Shown here one piece after another: positions 16,528-25,406 of a stretch of DNA of 64,000 nt. A program made the position numbers and the translations under genes. The stretch comes from an uncultured Aquimarina sp. (GTDB lineage Bacteria > Bacteroidota > Bacteroidia > Flavobacteriales > Flavobacteriaceae): positions 1-64,000 of the forward strand of contig CANMLS010000029.1 in the NCBI GenBank assembly GCA_947498785.1, in the 5' to 3' direction. Within the stretch, counting starts at the first letter, position 1. Each line of letters opens with the position of its first letter. The notes under the pieces were generated by a model that was given only the letters and a program-made list of their open reading frames with translations, was not told the DNA's origin and made no database searches.

Positions 16528-17817
16528 TTATAATTCCAAAATCTTTTGAGATAATACTGGTCCCAATTCATATTTACTTTCAATCAAGTCTTTTTTTATT
16601 GGACTTATTTTATCTTGTAATTGATTTGCCTTATAAATTTGTGCTACTTGATAATTGGCCTCTGGCTCAAACGTCTTGTCAATAACAAACTCTTTTGCTA
16701 TTTTTAATGCTTGTTCATGATCCCCTATAAGGTTAAGAATATTTGCTTTTAAAATATAAGATTGAGGAGTCGGGCGATTAGAAATTTCTTTCTCTGCGAT
16801 TTGTAAGGCCATATCATACTCCTCATATTCTTCAGCTAATAGTAAAGCAGTATATGTGTTATACATATCACCATATCTTTTATCTTTGATCGCTTTAAAA
16901 TAAGCTTTCAGGTTTTGCTCTTTATTTTCTTTATTTTTCTGGTATTCGGCAATTTCTGCTTTTAATAAAAAGTAATCTGGACTTTGATTTGTTTCTGTGA
17001 TTGCTTCAATAACTTTTAAAGCTCCTTCTGGATTATATTCATGAGAATATATAATCCATGCAATTCCTTTTTTAGCATAACTATTTGAAGGATCAATCTG
17101 TAATGCTTTTAAATAATGTTTATATGAATCCTTAATTTTTCCAGCATGTCCATAATAATCTGCTAGATTTGTATACGACCACAGCATTAATCCTTTTTTC
17201 TTACTAGATTCAGCAATCGCTTTTGCCTTTTCCATGTTTTGTATCGTAACATCAAGATTGCCTAAATAATCATTCCATTTTGCTAATCGAATTAGAAAAT
17301 TATAATCACTTTGATCTGCTATACTTTCTAAATATTTTTTTGATTTATCATACTCTCCTAATTCCATATAGATATCAAAAAGCACCATTCTTGAAGCCTT
17401 ATTAGGATGTAACTCATATGCTCCTTCTGCAACAGTTTTAGCTTCTCTAAATCGATGTTGAGAAATATAATTGCGAGCCAAAGCCAAAAGATATCTTTCT
17501 TTTTTTATTGCTGCTATTTCTACCGATTTAGTCAATATTTGTTCTGCTTGTTTAAGATATTTTATATCTCCTGTAGATTGAAATAAGTTCGAATACATTT
17601 GTGCAGCTCGGCTCATAGCCGAAATCTGCATACTATCTTTTTTTATCTTAGTATTCCAAAAATGAAGTTCTAACGAAGCCTTTTTTTGTACTTGATTTTC
17701 TCTTTTTTCAAGATACTTTGTATAATCTTTTGAATTGGTAATTATACGTTCTGGTTTTTGACATGAAATGATAATCGCACTCATTATCACAACACAGATT
17801 AGGTTTATAATTTTCAT
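16528..17817 (-). CDS. TPR-repeat lipoprotein
   Basis: A 429-residue lipoprotein (Cys19 in IIISCQK) composed of helical tetratricopeptide-like repeats across about 60-420, for example YKHYLKALQIDPSNSYAKKG and the repeated A-x-x-Y and NPEGAL patterns. It is likely to be periplasm- or outer-membrane-anchored and to act as a protein-binding scaffold. It lies between DUF4331 genes and a dead TonB receptor, all on the minus strand. Its exact partner is unknown. Confidence 0.85.
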   Translation of the reverse strand: MKIINLICVVIMSAIIISCQKPERIITNSKDYTKYLEKRENQVQKKASLELHFWNTKIKKDSMQISAMSRAAQMYSNLFQSTGDIKYLKQAEQILTKSVEIAAIKKERYLLALARNYISQHRFREAKTVAEGAYELHPNKASRMVLFDIYMELGEYDKSKKYLESIADQSDYNFLIRLAKWNDYLGNLDVTIQNMEKAKAIAESSKKKGLMLWSYTNLADYYGHAGKIKDSYKHYLKALQIDPSNSYAKKGIAWIIYSHEYNPEGALKVIEAITETNQSPDYFLLKAEIAEYQKNKENKEQNLKAYFKAIKDKRYGDMYNTYTALLLAEEYEEYDMALQIAEKEISNRPTPQSYILKANILNLIGDHEQALKIAKEFVIDKTFEPEANYQVAQIYKANQLQDKISPIKKDLIESKYELGPVLSQKILEL

Positions 17818-17868
17818 CTTGATGTTTTCTATTGCTTAATATTGACTTCTATTCTACATTTTTTATAT

Positions 17869-17921
17869 AGAGCGGAGTTTTTTTCACTATCAACTCATAG
17901 TAAATTTTCTTACTCCGCTCT
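17869..17921 (-). terminator. Hairpin between DUF4331 lipoprotein and TPR gene
   Basis: Ten-base arms AGAGCGGAGT and ACTCCGCTCT enclose a 33-base loop. It lies after the DUF4331 gene and 52 bp before the TPR gene, so it could partly stop transcription and lower TPR expression. Confidence 0.5.
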
Positions 17922-17949
17922 TAATGGCAAGTAGGAACCATTTTATATG

Positions 17950-18561
17950 TTATATTCCGTGAGGCACTTCTAAATAAGGAAACATACTTAATGGTGTTTC
18001 ACCTGCTGCACTCACACCATCGGTAACCAAAATAGGCAGATCTGGCGTACCATCATTATTGGTATCTTGACCATTAAACCGGTCTCCTGTTTGTCCACCG
18101 AATAATAGAATTAAAGAAACATCAATCACATCATCGGTCAACGTTCTTCCTGTAAGCACATTAGCCCCATCAAAATAAGTAGTTGGCTCATCTGGGGCTA
18201 CTTGAAGTACGTCTGAAGCTAATAAAGTGGTTAGGGTAGTAATATCCAGGTTAAGAATATTATTCTCATACGTTGCTCCAAAAGCTGAGTGCAATCCAGC
18301 CAACTGTGTTTCGAATAAAGATTGAAAGGCTGCTCCTTGTTCTGAAGGTATTGTAACATTAAAATCATTCTCAATCTCTGGCGTCGCACTAAATACAGTA
18401 TTAATACCAGGTCTTCCCATTTGATCTTCCTGAACAAAAGTTCCCGAAAAATCTAGAATTGGTGTTATAACTGTAACTCCAACATCATCATTATCACAAC
18501 TCGTTAATCCTATCACTACTAAAAATGTTGCAGCTATATATTTTAAATTATTTAGTTTCAT
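17950..18561 (-). CDS. DUF4331-type lipoprotein (C-terminal-half homologue)
   Basis: A 203-residue lipoprotein (Cys22 in VIGLTSCDND). Its body contains GANVLTGRTLTDDVIDVSLILL and LPILVTDGVSA, resembling the C-terminal half of DUF4331 proteins. It is 27 bp downstream of the gene encoding the N-terminal-half type, so the pair may form one functional unit. Role is unknown; the old neighbourhood suggests an outer-membrane uptake locus. Confidence 0.7.
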   Translation of the reverse strand: MKLNNLKYIAATFLVVIGLTSCDNDDVGVTVITPILDFSGTFVQEDQMGRPGINTVFSATPEIENDFNVTIPSEQGAAFQSLFETQLAGLHSAFGATYENNILNLDITTLTTLLASDVLQVAPDEPTTYFDGANVLTGRTLTDDVIDVSLILLFGGQTGDRFNGQDTNNDGTPDLPILVTDGVSAAGETPLSMFPYLEVPHGI

Positions 18562-18588
18562 TTTTTTTATATTTTTTTTAATTTCTAA

Positions 18589-19269
18589 TTATTGTTTTCT
18601 TTTTGCCTCTACCCATGCATTAAAAACCTGCACACCAGTCCCTGCAGGATGACTAAATGTTTCTCCTAAAAGAGCATTTGGCACCTCCACTACTATGGAT
18701 AAAACATTAGTCCCGTCAAAATCATCATTCCCTGGATTATTAAATCCGCTAGGAGCCATTCCTCCAATGATGGCATTAAACTGGCTTGAATCAAAAAAGA
18801 AAGGGTCCTCTCGTAACCCTGCGAAATATGAAATTCCATTAAATGAAGAGGTAATAGCATTTGTTCCTTTGCTAATCTTAACTTGTCCTAAGTATTGAGC
18901 ATCTTCATTGATGACACTATTTAGTCCAGTTGTTGTTGGTGCATATGGTCCAAAGAAATACATTATGCCATTTCTAGGTATAGCCTGTATAATTAGATCC
19001 TCTATCAAATCCCCATCGTTGTCAATATTTATTTCTATCAATATATTTTCATCAAATTCGGCAGTACTTCCGGGAGCTAATAACCCTTGTACATTGGCTA
19101 CCAAAACGGTATTATCAGAATTAGCTCCTTCAAAAGCATAAAAATCTGTGATATCAGCAGTAGTTCCTCCGACCGCAGGAGCATCTAAATGATCAGCTGC
19201 CGTTAATAATATTCCTATAGAAAGTAGACCCCCAATGATAAACAATTTTGCTTTTTTAATACGATTCAT
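18589..19269 (-). CDS. DUF4331-domain exported protein
   Basis: A 226-residue protein with a signal peptide (1-24, ending ILLTAA) followed by DHLDAPAVGGTTADITDFYAF, the N-terminal hallmark of DUF4331 proteins. Several acidic, Gly-rich beta regions follow (NIDNDGDLIEDLIIQ). It is first of a minus-strand set with the second DUF4331-type gene and the TPR gene. No catalytic residues can be assigned. Confidence 0.82.
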   Translation of the reverse strand: MNRIKKAKLFIIGGLLSIGILLTAADHLDAPAVGGTTADITDFYAFEGANSDNTVLVANVQGLLAPGSTAEFDENILIEINIDNDGDLIEDLIIQAIPRNGIMYFFGPYAPTTTGLNSVINEDAQYLGQVKISKGTNAITSSFNGISYFAGLREDPFFFDSSQFNAIIGGMAPSGFNNPGNDDFDGTNVLSIVVEVPNALLGETFSHPAGTGVQVFNAWVEAKRKQ

Positions 19270-19473
19270 TTTTTTTATTTTAAATGTTTACTGCAATACT
19301 TACGATGGCAAACAAACTTTGGTTTTTTAATTTTTGTTAAACATTTGTTAACAAAAAAAGATTTGTCTTAGGTTAAAATAATAAAGAAGACAATAAAGCA
19401 CTCTTGAATAAGCAGTTACTCATAGAACAAATAGTATTTAAATTCTATTCTAAGAACATGTTTTAATACTCTA

Positions 19474-19509
19474 TTGAAATCAAATTTTATTAAAATAAAG
19501 CTAACTTTG
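19474..19509 (+). promoter_or_regulatory. Bacteroidota-type promoter of the LETM1-related gene
   Basis: TTG at 19474-19476 and TAACTTTG at 19502-19509 (25-bp spacer) match the sigma-A consensus TTG...TAnnTTTG. The ATG follows 17 bp after the -7 element, giving a very short leader. Confidence 0.6.
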
Positions 19510-19526
19510 TAACAAATCATTATTCA

Positions 19527-20711
19527 ATGAACCCTTCAACTTCTGGTTGGATAGAAAAATTTTTACGAAATTTCGATGATCATTATAATACATCTCAATG
19601 GTCATTTGATCGATTATATTCTGATTTAAGACAAGTTGGTTTTATTTATGGAACTTCTATTGATACTTTAATCACAAATGATACAGATATAGTATATTCT
19701 GAAGAAGAGAAAACAAAACTGAATTTATTTACTGCATTAGTAGTGGTCTATTATGATACTATAGAGAATCCTGATAAAAAGGATTGTGTTGAAGCTTTAA
19801 ACCAATTTTACAATTTTTTGGACACCAAAAAATCTTTTTTTTCCTTCGGAAATATCCTTGCTTCAAATAATAGTGAAAAGCTAGAAAAAATTATACATAC
19901 GCGTATTCAAACCAACGAATCGATTTTTAAGAAAAATTTTAGTCATTTACTTACAAATGCTTTATTATTTATCGATGTTTTAGCTTTTGATTACTTCTTG
20001 ATACATGATAAAAATCCTTTTGAATATGCAGCAAAATTAGAAGAAACTTTAACTAATACTGTTTTTCTGGCTTTAAACTCTAAACAAAAACAAGATGATT
20101 ATGATAAAATGTTGGTCAAATTGTTTGCTTCATCTGTTCGATATACAAATATCTCAACAGAAGAAGAAGCTAGTTTTGATTATATAGAGTTGGATCCATA
20201 CACCGATGAAATCGAAAAAAGATATATTGTTGACCTCACTAGTCTTGCCGTTTGGAATGATAACGAAATAGACAAAAGTGAGCAGAGTTTTTTGTCTGCA
20301 TTAGGAGCAGAGCTTCAACTATCAAATGTAGTAATCAAAGAATCAATAGATTTGGTTCAGACATTTATAAATTCTAATAAGGAACAAATTTCGTTTTTTA
20401 ACTATTCACACCCTGCTTTACATTTCTATCAACAAACCTCTCGAACGGTTAGTATACTGGTGTTAAGAAACAAAAAGCGTTTGATCAAAGAGATTACAGA
20501 AAGTAAAGATCTTATGATTTTATTAGGTCAATCTACTATACGAGATTTATCCAAAGAAGAAAAGCAACAGGTAAAAAATCAACTATTGGATATCTGCAAA
20601 ACTATTCCATCTTTAGCAATTTTTATTCTTCCTGGGGGGAGTCTACTACTTCCTTTATTAGTCAAGTTTATTCCTCAGTTATTACCTTCGGCCTTTAATG
20701 AGAACAAATAA
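19527..20711 (+). CDS. LETM1-related biofilm-associated protein
   Basis: A 394-residue protein that matches my recollection of the flavobacterial LETM1-related family: N-terminus MNPSTSGWIEKFLRNF, acidic helical middle, and a C-terminal Pro/Gly hydrophobic hairpin SLAIFILPGGSLLLPLLV shared with LETM1. The C-terminal segment probably associates with the inner membrane. A biofilm link is known only for the family in some flavobacteria; its mechanism is not understood. It is monocistronic with its own promoter. Confidence 0.82.
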   Translation: MNPSTSGWIEKFLRNFDDHYNTSQWSFDRLYSDLRQVGFIYGTSIDTLITNDTDIVYSEEEKTKLNLFTALVVVYYDTIENPDKKDCVEALNQFYNFLDTKKSFFSFGNILASNNSEKLEKIIHTRIQTNESIFKKNFSHLLTNALLFIDVLAFDYFLIHDKNPFEYAAKLEETLTNTVFLALNSKQKQDDYDKMLVKLFASSVRYTNISTEEEASFDYIELDPYTDEIEKRYIVDLTSLAVWNDNEIDKSEQSFLSALGAELQLSNVVIKESIDLVQTFINSNKEQISFFNYSHPALHFYQQTSRTVSILVLRNKKRLIKEITESKDLMILLGQSTIRDLSKEEKQQVKNQLLDICKTIPSLAIFILPGGSLLLPLLVKFIPQLLPSAFNENK

Positions 20712-20715
20712 TCGC

Positions 20716-21339
20716 TTATAATTCTAATTTTTCTAACTCTTTATAATTCTTTTTTAACCTACGTGTTAAAATTCCATAAATAACTCTATAAAACAATACA
20801 ATAAGTCCAATAAACAAAAACATAGTGAATAGTATGGCTACTACAACCAACCATACTGGTATCTGTTCTTCAACTGATTTTCCCTGAAATTCATCTGTAA
20901 AGAAAAACATATATCCTAATGTTATAAGCATGGCGATCATAAAAACCCCAATATTCACCCAGATATATTGTTTAACAGTTCTTCTTGTTTTAATGATATT
21001 TTCCATTAACACCTTAGTAGAATCTGTAGCTTTAATCTTTTTATAATTTAAATAGAAACGAACTATAAAGTATATTAAAATACAATATGAAACGATTGAA
21101 GATATTAAAGAAAAAGACCCCATATCTATTTTTTCTACACTAGCTTGCATTCCATTTAGTTTAACAATGATATCCAAAGAAGCCCAAAACAAAAATTCTA
21201 AAATGCTGATAATAAAAATCCATCTTACAATTGAAGAAGATTTTTTTAAGATCATTTTATAAATTTCATTATAAGACAATTTCGGAAGCCTATGCTCTCT
21301 ATTCTTCCAGTCTTTTTTTAATAATTCTAATTCATCCAT
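20716..21339 (-). CDS. Four-helix membrane protein, partner of the ECF sigma factor
   Basis: A 207-residue protein with a charged N-terminus (LLKKDWKNRE) and four predicted membrane segments, near 38-58, 75-95, 124-145 and 161-190. Its ATG lies 6 bp after the stop of the upstream ECF sigma gene, so the two are one operon. It may act as a membrane anti-sigma factor, but it lacks a recognisable anti-sigma domain, so that is inference. Confidence 0.7.
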   Translation of the reverse strand: MDELELLKKDWKNREHRLPKLSYNEIYKMILKKSSSIVRWIFIISILEFLFWASLDIIVKLNGMQASVEKIDMGSFSLISSIVSYCILIYFIVRFYLNYKKIKATDSTKVLMENIIKTRRTVKQYIWVNIGVFMIAMLITLGYMFFFTDEFQGKSVEEQIPVWLVVVAILFTMFLFIGLIVLFYRVIYGILTRRLKKNYKELEKLEL

Positions 21340-21345
21340 GGGGTT

Positions 21346-21840
21346 TTACGGATTTAATATTTTTTTCAACTTCACTTTTACTCTATTCATCTTTACTCGA
21401 GCATTCACTTCACTAATACCCATGGTATCAGCTATTTCTCTATATGACTTGTCTTCTAGATATAAAAAAACAAGAGCTTTTTCAATATCGTTAAGTTGTT
21501 TTACTGCAGCATACATTAATTTTAATTGTTGCTCTACTTCATCATCATAGTCCTCTGCTTTAATTTTAAAATTCATGGTATCAAGATCAGCAGTCTTAAT
21601 ACTTCTTTTAGATTTGCGATATAAAGTAATAGCAGTATTAAGAGCTACTCTATACATCCATGTACTAAATTTTGAATCTCCTCTAAACTTAGGATACGCC
21701 TTCCAAAGTTGAATAGTTATTTCCTGAAACAAATCATTATGCGAATCTGGATCACTTGTATATATACGACACACCTTGTGCACAATATTCTGATTTTGCT
21801 CAAGATTGGTTACAAAACTATGTTCTAATTCTTTATTCAC
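21346..21840 (-). CDS. ECF-type RNA polymerase sigma factor
   Basis: A 164-residue sigma-70 family protein with region 2 (DLFQEITIQLWKAYPKF, FSTWMYRVALNTAI) and region 4 (EDKSYREIADTMGISEVNAR). It is the first gene of a two-gene operon with a four-helix membrane protein. It diverges from the NADH dehydrogenase gene with 145 bp between starts. Signal and regulon are unknown. Confidence 0.92.
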   Translation of the reverse strand: MNKELEHSFVTNLEQNQNIVHKVCRIYTSDPDSHNDLFQEITIQLWKAYPKFRGDSKFSTWMYRVALNTAITLYRKSKRSIKTADLDTMNFKIKAEDYDDEVEQQLKLMYAAVKQLNDIEKALVFLYLEDKSYREIADTMGISEVNARVKMNRVKVKLKKILNP

Positions 21841-21931
21841 TTTGGCTGGTTACATCTTATTTGTAGTCAAGAAAACATTTATGTTACATAAAAATAGATA
21901 ATATCGTAATTTTAGTTACAAAAATCGACAT

Positions 21932-21966
21932 TTGATAGGGTATATGACTTTATCATTTTATCTTTG
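21932..21966 (+). promoter_or_regulatory. Bacteroidota-type promoter of the NADH dehydrogenase gene
   Basis: TTG at 21932-21934 and TATCTTTG at 21959-21966 (24-bp spacer). The element lies inside the longest possible reading frame, which shows that translation starts downstream at ATG 21986, 20 bp after the -7 element. Confidence 0.65.
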
Positions 21967-21985
21967 TAAAACAACACAAGATAGT

Positions 21986-23281
21986 ATGAATATCCCTTAC
22001 ACTAATTTACCCAGATTAGTAATCATTGGTGGTGGTTTTGCTGGAGTTGCTTTGGCAAGAAATATGATAAAAGAAGATGTCCAATTAGTATTATTAGACA
22101 GACATAACTACCACACTTTTCAACCTTTACTTTATCAGGTATCTACTTCCTCTTTAGAACCAGATTCTATTGCATATCCACTTCGTAAAATTGTAAAAAA
22201 AGGTAAAAATACTTTTTTTAGAATGGCCGAAGTCATGTCTATAGACCCTAAAAATCAGCATATAACTACTAATATAGGTAATATATCCTACGATTATCTT
22301 GTGATTGCCACAGGTGCAAGAACAAATTTCTTTGGAAATACAACTATAGAAAGTAATGCCATGCGCATGAAAAATTTACCGCAAGCTCTTAATTTGAGAA
22401 GTTTAATGCTCGAAAACCTTGAGCAAGCTGTTATTACTACCGATATTGAAAAGAGGAAAGAATTATTAAGCTTCGTATTGGCTGGTGCAGGTCCTACGGG
22501 AGTTGAGTTAGCAGGAGGAATTGCAGAATTAAAGTTAAATGTCCTGCCAAGAGATTACCCTGATATGAATTTTGAAGATATGACAATCCATTTAATAGAA
22601 GGGGCTCCTCGTATTCTCCCTCCTATGAGCGAAAATGCTTCAGAAAAAGCAACAAAATTCTTAGAAAAATTAGGTGTACATATTCATACAAATACTCAAG
22701 TACAAAATTATGAGAATAATCTTGTAACTACTAATACCGATCTTTCTCTTAAAACCGCAACCTTTATTTGGTCTGCAGGAGTAACAGGAGCTCCTGTATC
22801 TGGCATAAATGCAGAATCACTAATCCCAAGGGCAAATCGTTATAAAGTAAATGAGTATAACCAGATTGAAGGGTATGATACAATTTTTGCAATTGGAGAT
22901 ATCTCGGTTATGGAAACCAAAAATTACCCAAAAGGTCATCCTATGGTAGCACAACCAGCTATTCAACAAGGAAAACATCTGGCAAAAAACTTAAAACTTC
23001 TTCTAAAAAACAAAACCATGATTCCTTTCAAATATTTTGACAAAGGGTCTATGGCTACTATTGGTCGCAATAAAGCAGTAGTAGATCTTGGGAAATTTCG
23101 ATTTGGAGGTTTCTTTGCCTGGTTTATTTGGATGTTTATCCACTTATGGTTTCTGATAGGGTTTAGAAATCGCTTTATCACTTTTTTTAATTGGCTATAC
23201 AACTACATTAATTATGACAAAGCTGCTCGACTTATTATAAGACCTTTTAAGAATAAAGATTACACAAGAGAGAGTGTCTAA
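21986..23281 (+). CDS. ndh: Type II NADH dehydrogenase (NAD(P)/FAD-dependent oxidoreductase)
   Basis: A 431-residue enzyme from ATG 21986. Non-proton-pumping NADH:quinone oxidoreductases of this family pass electrons from NADH through FAD to quinone at the inner membrane. The FAD motif is LVIIGGGFAGVALAR near the N-terminus, the NADH-binding motif is FVLAGAGPTGVELAGG in the middle, and FAIGDIS is the second FAD contact. The C-terminus has a hydrophobic/aromatic segment (FAWFIWMFIHLWFLIGF) that would hold it on the membrane. It is monocistronic. Confidence 0.9.
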   Translation: MNIPYTNLPRLVIIGGGFAGVALARNMIKEDVQLVLLDRHNYHTFQPLLYQVSTSSLEPDSIAYPLRKIVKKGKNTFFRMAEVMSIDPKNQHITTNIGNISYDYLVIATGARTNFFGNTTIESNAMRMKNLPQALNLRSLMLENLEQAVITTDIEKRKELLSFVLAGAGPTGVELAGGIAELKLNVLPRDYPDMNFEDMTIHLIEGAPRILPPMSENASEKATKFLEKLGVHIHTNTQVQNYENNLVTTNTDLSLKTATFIWSAGVTGAPVSGINAESLIPRANRYKVNEYNQIEGYDTIFAIGDISVMETKNYPKGHPMVAQPAIQQGKHLAKNLKLLLKNKTMIPFKYFDKGSMATIGRNKAVVDLGKFRFGGFFAWFIWMFIHLWFLIGFRNRFITFFNWLYNYINYDKAARLIIRPFKNKDYTRESV

Positions 23282-23329
23282 TTTTGTTTCTTTATCCCGT
23301 TGTGTATTTAAGAAGAATACTAGAAAAAG

Positions 23330-23378
23330 CGTCAATTCACAAGCTGGATGAAATTTTATTTGAGGTCTCGAATTGACG
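23330..23378. terminator. Bidirectional terminator between convergent genes
   Basis: Nine-base arms CGTCAATTC and GAATTGACG enclose a 31-base loop, with GGATTTT after it on the plus strand and GCTTTTTC after it on the minus strand. It separates ndh from the converging LRR gene. Confidence 0.6.
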
Positions 23379-23526
23379 GATTTTGATTAAAAAAATATCT
23401 AAATGAATACACGGTCAGTTCCTTTACTATTCTATATTATTTCTGCTTTAAAAAACACCCAAATAAAAAGAAACATTGTCGAATATCCTATTAAGAAAAC
23501 AACCAAGCGTATAACATACAAAAGTA

Positions 23527-24840
23527 CTATATACAGATTACTCCATCATCTTTTTTGATAACAACATCTTGATTAATTTCAAGGTCACATACAGATTGAG
23601 GTATAGTTGTCAAACTATTCATAGTTATGTTTAAGTCATATAAACTCGTTAAATCACTTACCTCTGATGGAATACTTAAAAGATTATTTTCCCATAGCCA
23701 TAACTTTCTTAATTTTGTTAGATTGCCAATCGTAGAAGGAATATTTATCAATTTATTATTTGTTGCAGCTAATGATTCCAGATGTATTAAATTATCTATT
23801 TCTTCGGGAAGCTCTGAAAGATTATTTCCTGACACCTCAAGATGTTCTAACTTTGTCAAATTACCAATTTCTGAAGGAATATTAACTAGATCGTTATAAT
23901 ACAAAAACAATTCTTTTAACTTACTTAATTCTCCAATTTCTGTGGGAATACTTGTCAAACTATGATTAGTGATCGCTAATTCTTCTAAATTCTTAAGTTG
24001 ACCAATCTCTACAGGAAGGCTAGTTATTTCTCCTTTAACTCTTTCATTACCCTGTAAATTCAATTTTTTTAAATTAATCAGATTACCTATTTCTGGAGGA
24101 ATGTTAGCTATCCTAAAATTTCTTCTTAAAGAAAGTTCTTCTAGATTCAATAATTTACCTATCTCTTTAGGAATAGTAACCAGTTTAAGGTTTTCATCTA
24201 GATTAAGATATTTTAAGTTTGTTAAATCTCCTATTTCTGCTGTAATAACTTGAATACCTTTATCTTTTAACAATAAAGAAGTCACCTTACTATTATCATG
24301 AGTAACACCATTCCAAGAATCCATGGTCTGATCATTTAAATCCCACTCTAATGTATTATTCGAATTCACATTATAAAACTTAAGCAAAATTTCACGATCA
24401 GATATTTCTTCTATATTGACAATTACCTGATACGTTTGTTTTGACCCGTCCTCTGCTGTAACAACATAAATAACTGGATTACTAAAATCTTGTACCTCAT
24501 CATTAGCTGGGGTAACAGATGCTTTTTTTGAAGTAATAATAGTTGGCTTTAATGCAGTAACAATTGTTCCTAAAGGAACTGTAACCTCAATACTTGTAGT
24601 TGATTGATCAATAACTCCAATCACATCAATCTCTATGGCCGAGTTATCAGATTTTATAAACTGAAAACTTGTAATTTGTTTATTGGCATCAAGAACAACA
24701 GGAACAACAGGTGAATCATCATCACTACTGCACCCAAATATTAATAACAAGGTCATAAAAAATAAGCAAAAATAATAGCCCACTTTGTTCGAAAAAAAAT
24801 AAAACGTTTTACTTTTTTCACTAAGCATATTTTGATTCAT
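23527..24840 (-). CDS. Leucine-rich-repeat lipoprotein with DUF5018-like N-terminal domain
   Basis: A 437-residue surface-type lipoprotein. I start at ATG 24840 because the first residues (MNQNMLSEKSK) align with the start of the paralogue at 27332. After the lipobox (IFGCSSDDD) comes one DUF5018-like beta domain (ITSFQFIKSDNSAIE to QTYQVIVNI). Then come about nine 23-residue leucine-rich repeats of the bacterial small type (NLTKLEHLEVSGNNLSELPE), ending in a C-terminal cap with two Cys. LRR proteins bind other proteins; the partner is unknown. It is on the same strand as its paralogue 0.57 kb upstream. Confidence 0.88.
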   Translation of the reverse strand: MNQNMLSEKSKTFYFFSNKVGYYFCLFFMTLLLIFGCSSDDDSPVVPVVLDANKQITSFQFIKSDNSAIEIDVIGVIDQSTTSIEVTVPLGTIVTALKPTIITSKKASVTPANDEVQDFSNPVIYVVTAEDGSKQTYQVIVNIEEISDREILLKFYNVNSNNTLEWDLNDQTMDSWNGVTHDNSKVTSLLLKDKGIQVITAEIGDLTNLKYLNLDENLKLVTIPKEIGKLLNLEELSLRRNFRIANIPPEIGNLINLKKLNLQGNERVKGEITSLPVEIGQLKNLEELAITNHSLTSIPTEIGELSKLKELFLYYNDLVNIPSEIGNLTKLEHLEVSGNNLSELPEEIDNLIHLESLAATNNKLINIPSTIGNLTKLRKLWLWENNLLSIPSEVSDLTSLYDLNITMNSLTTIPQSVCDLEINQDVVIKKDDGVICI

Positions 24841-24882
24841 CATTTTAATTATTTTTTCAAACACAGATGCATTAAGGAGCAT

Positions 24883-25406
24883 ACATAAACTTTACCTCTT
24901 CATTAATCTTCTATAAAAACATAATTGATGATGTCATTTCCTTGTAGAATTGACAAAAAAGTCTCAATAAATTTGGTTTATTATAAAAAATAGAGTGATA
25001 AAAATTGACACCACAATTTGTTGTTTATTTTGAAACACCATCAAAATAAAGACTACATAATTCTAAACATTAGACAAAAAAGAAACTTATTCTAAGTTCT
25101 CCTTTATGTTAGTTCAAAATTAGCAGTCTTTTTTTTCTGTTCTGTTTTTGAATCACAAAAACATGCTTTTTTTACAAAAATTTAAAAACCAAATATTTAT
25201 GTTTTTTTGAATTTGTGTTTTTCTTAAAATCATTAGGGGGAAAACCTCCTTTTTTATGGTTTTTTTAAGAATTAAACATATACTATCATGGGATTTATTA
25301 AGCTTTTTTCCATCAAAAAGCAGAAATTTGAATTTTACATTACTTCTTTGCGAAAGACTATATATTAAAAAAGCCTCTCTGAAAGAAGGATTAAAATCTA
25401 ATCATT
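24883..25406. other. Intergenic gap between the two LRR genes
   Basis: About 520 bp of AT-rich sequence. On the plus strand AGGGGG-AAAA-CCTCCT followed by TTTTTT (25235-25255) makes a weak hairpin with a T-run, but no gene precedes it on that strand. The promoter of the 24840 gene should be in the left half. I see no convincing ORF. Confidence 0.35.

Noticed and set aside
21928-21936. ACATTTGAT upstream of ndh as a further LytTR box
   Set aside because: There is no second box 21 bp downstream, and the sequence overlaps the ordinary promoter.
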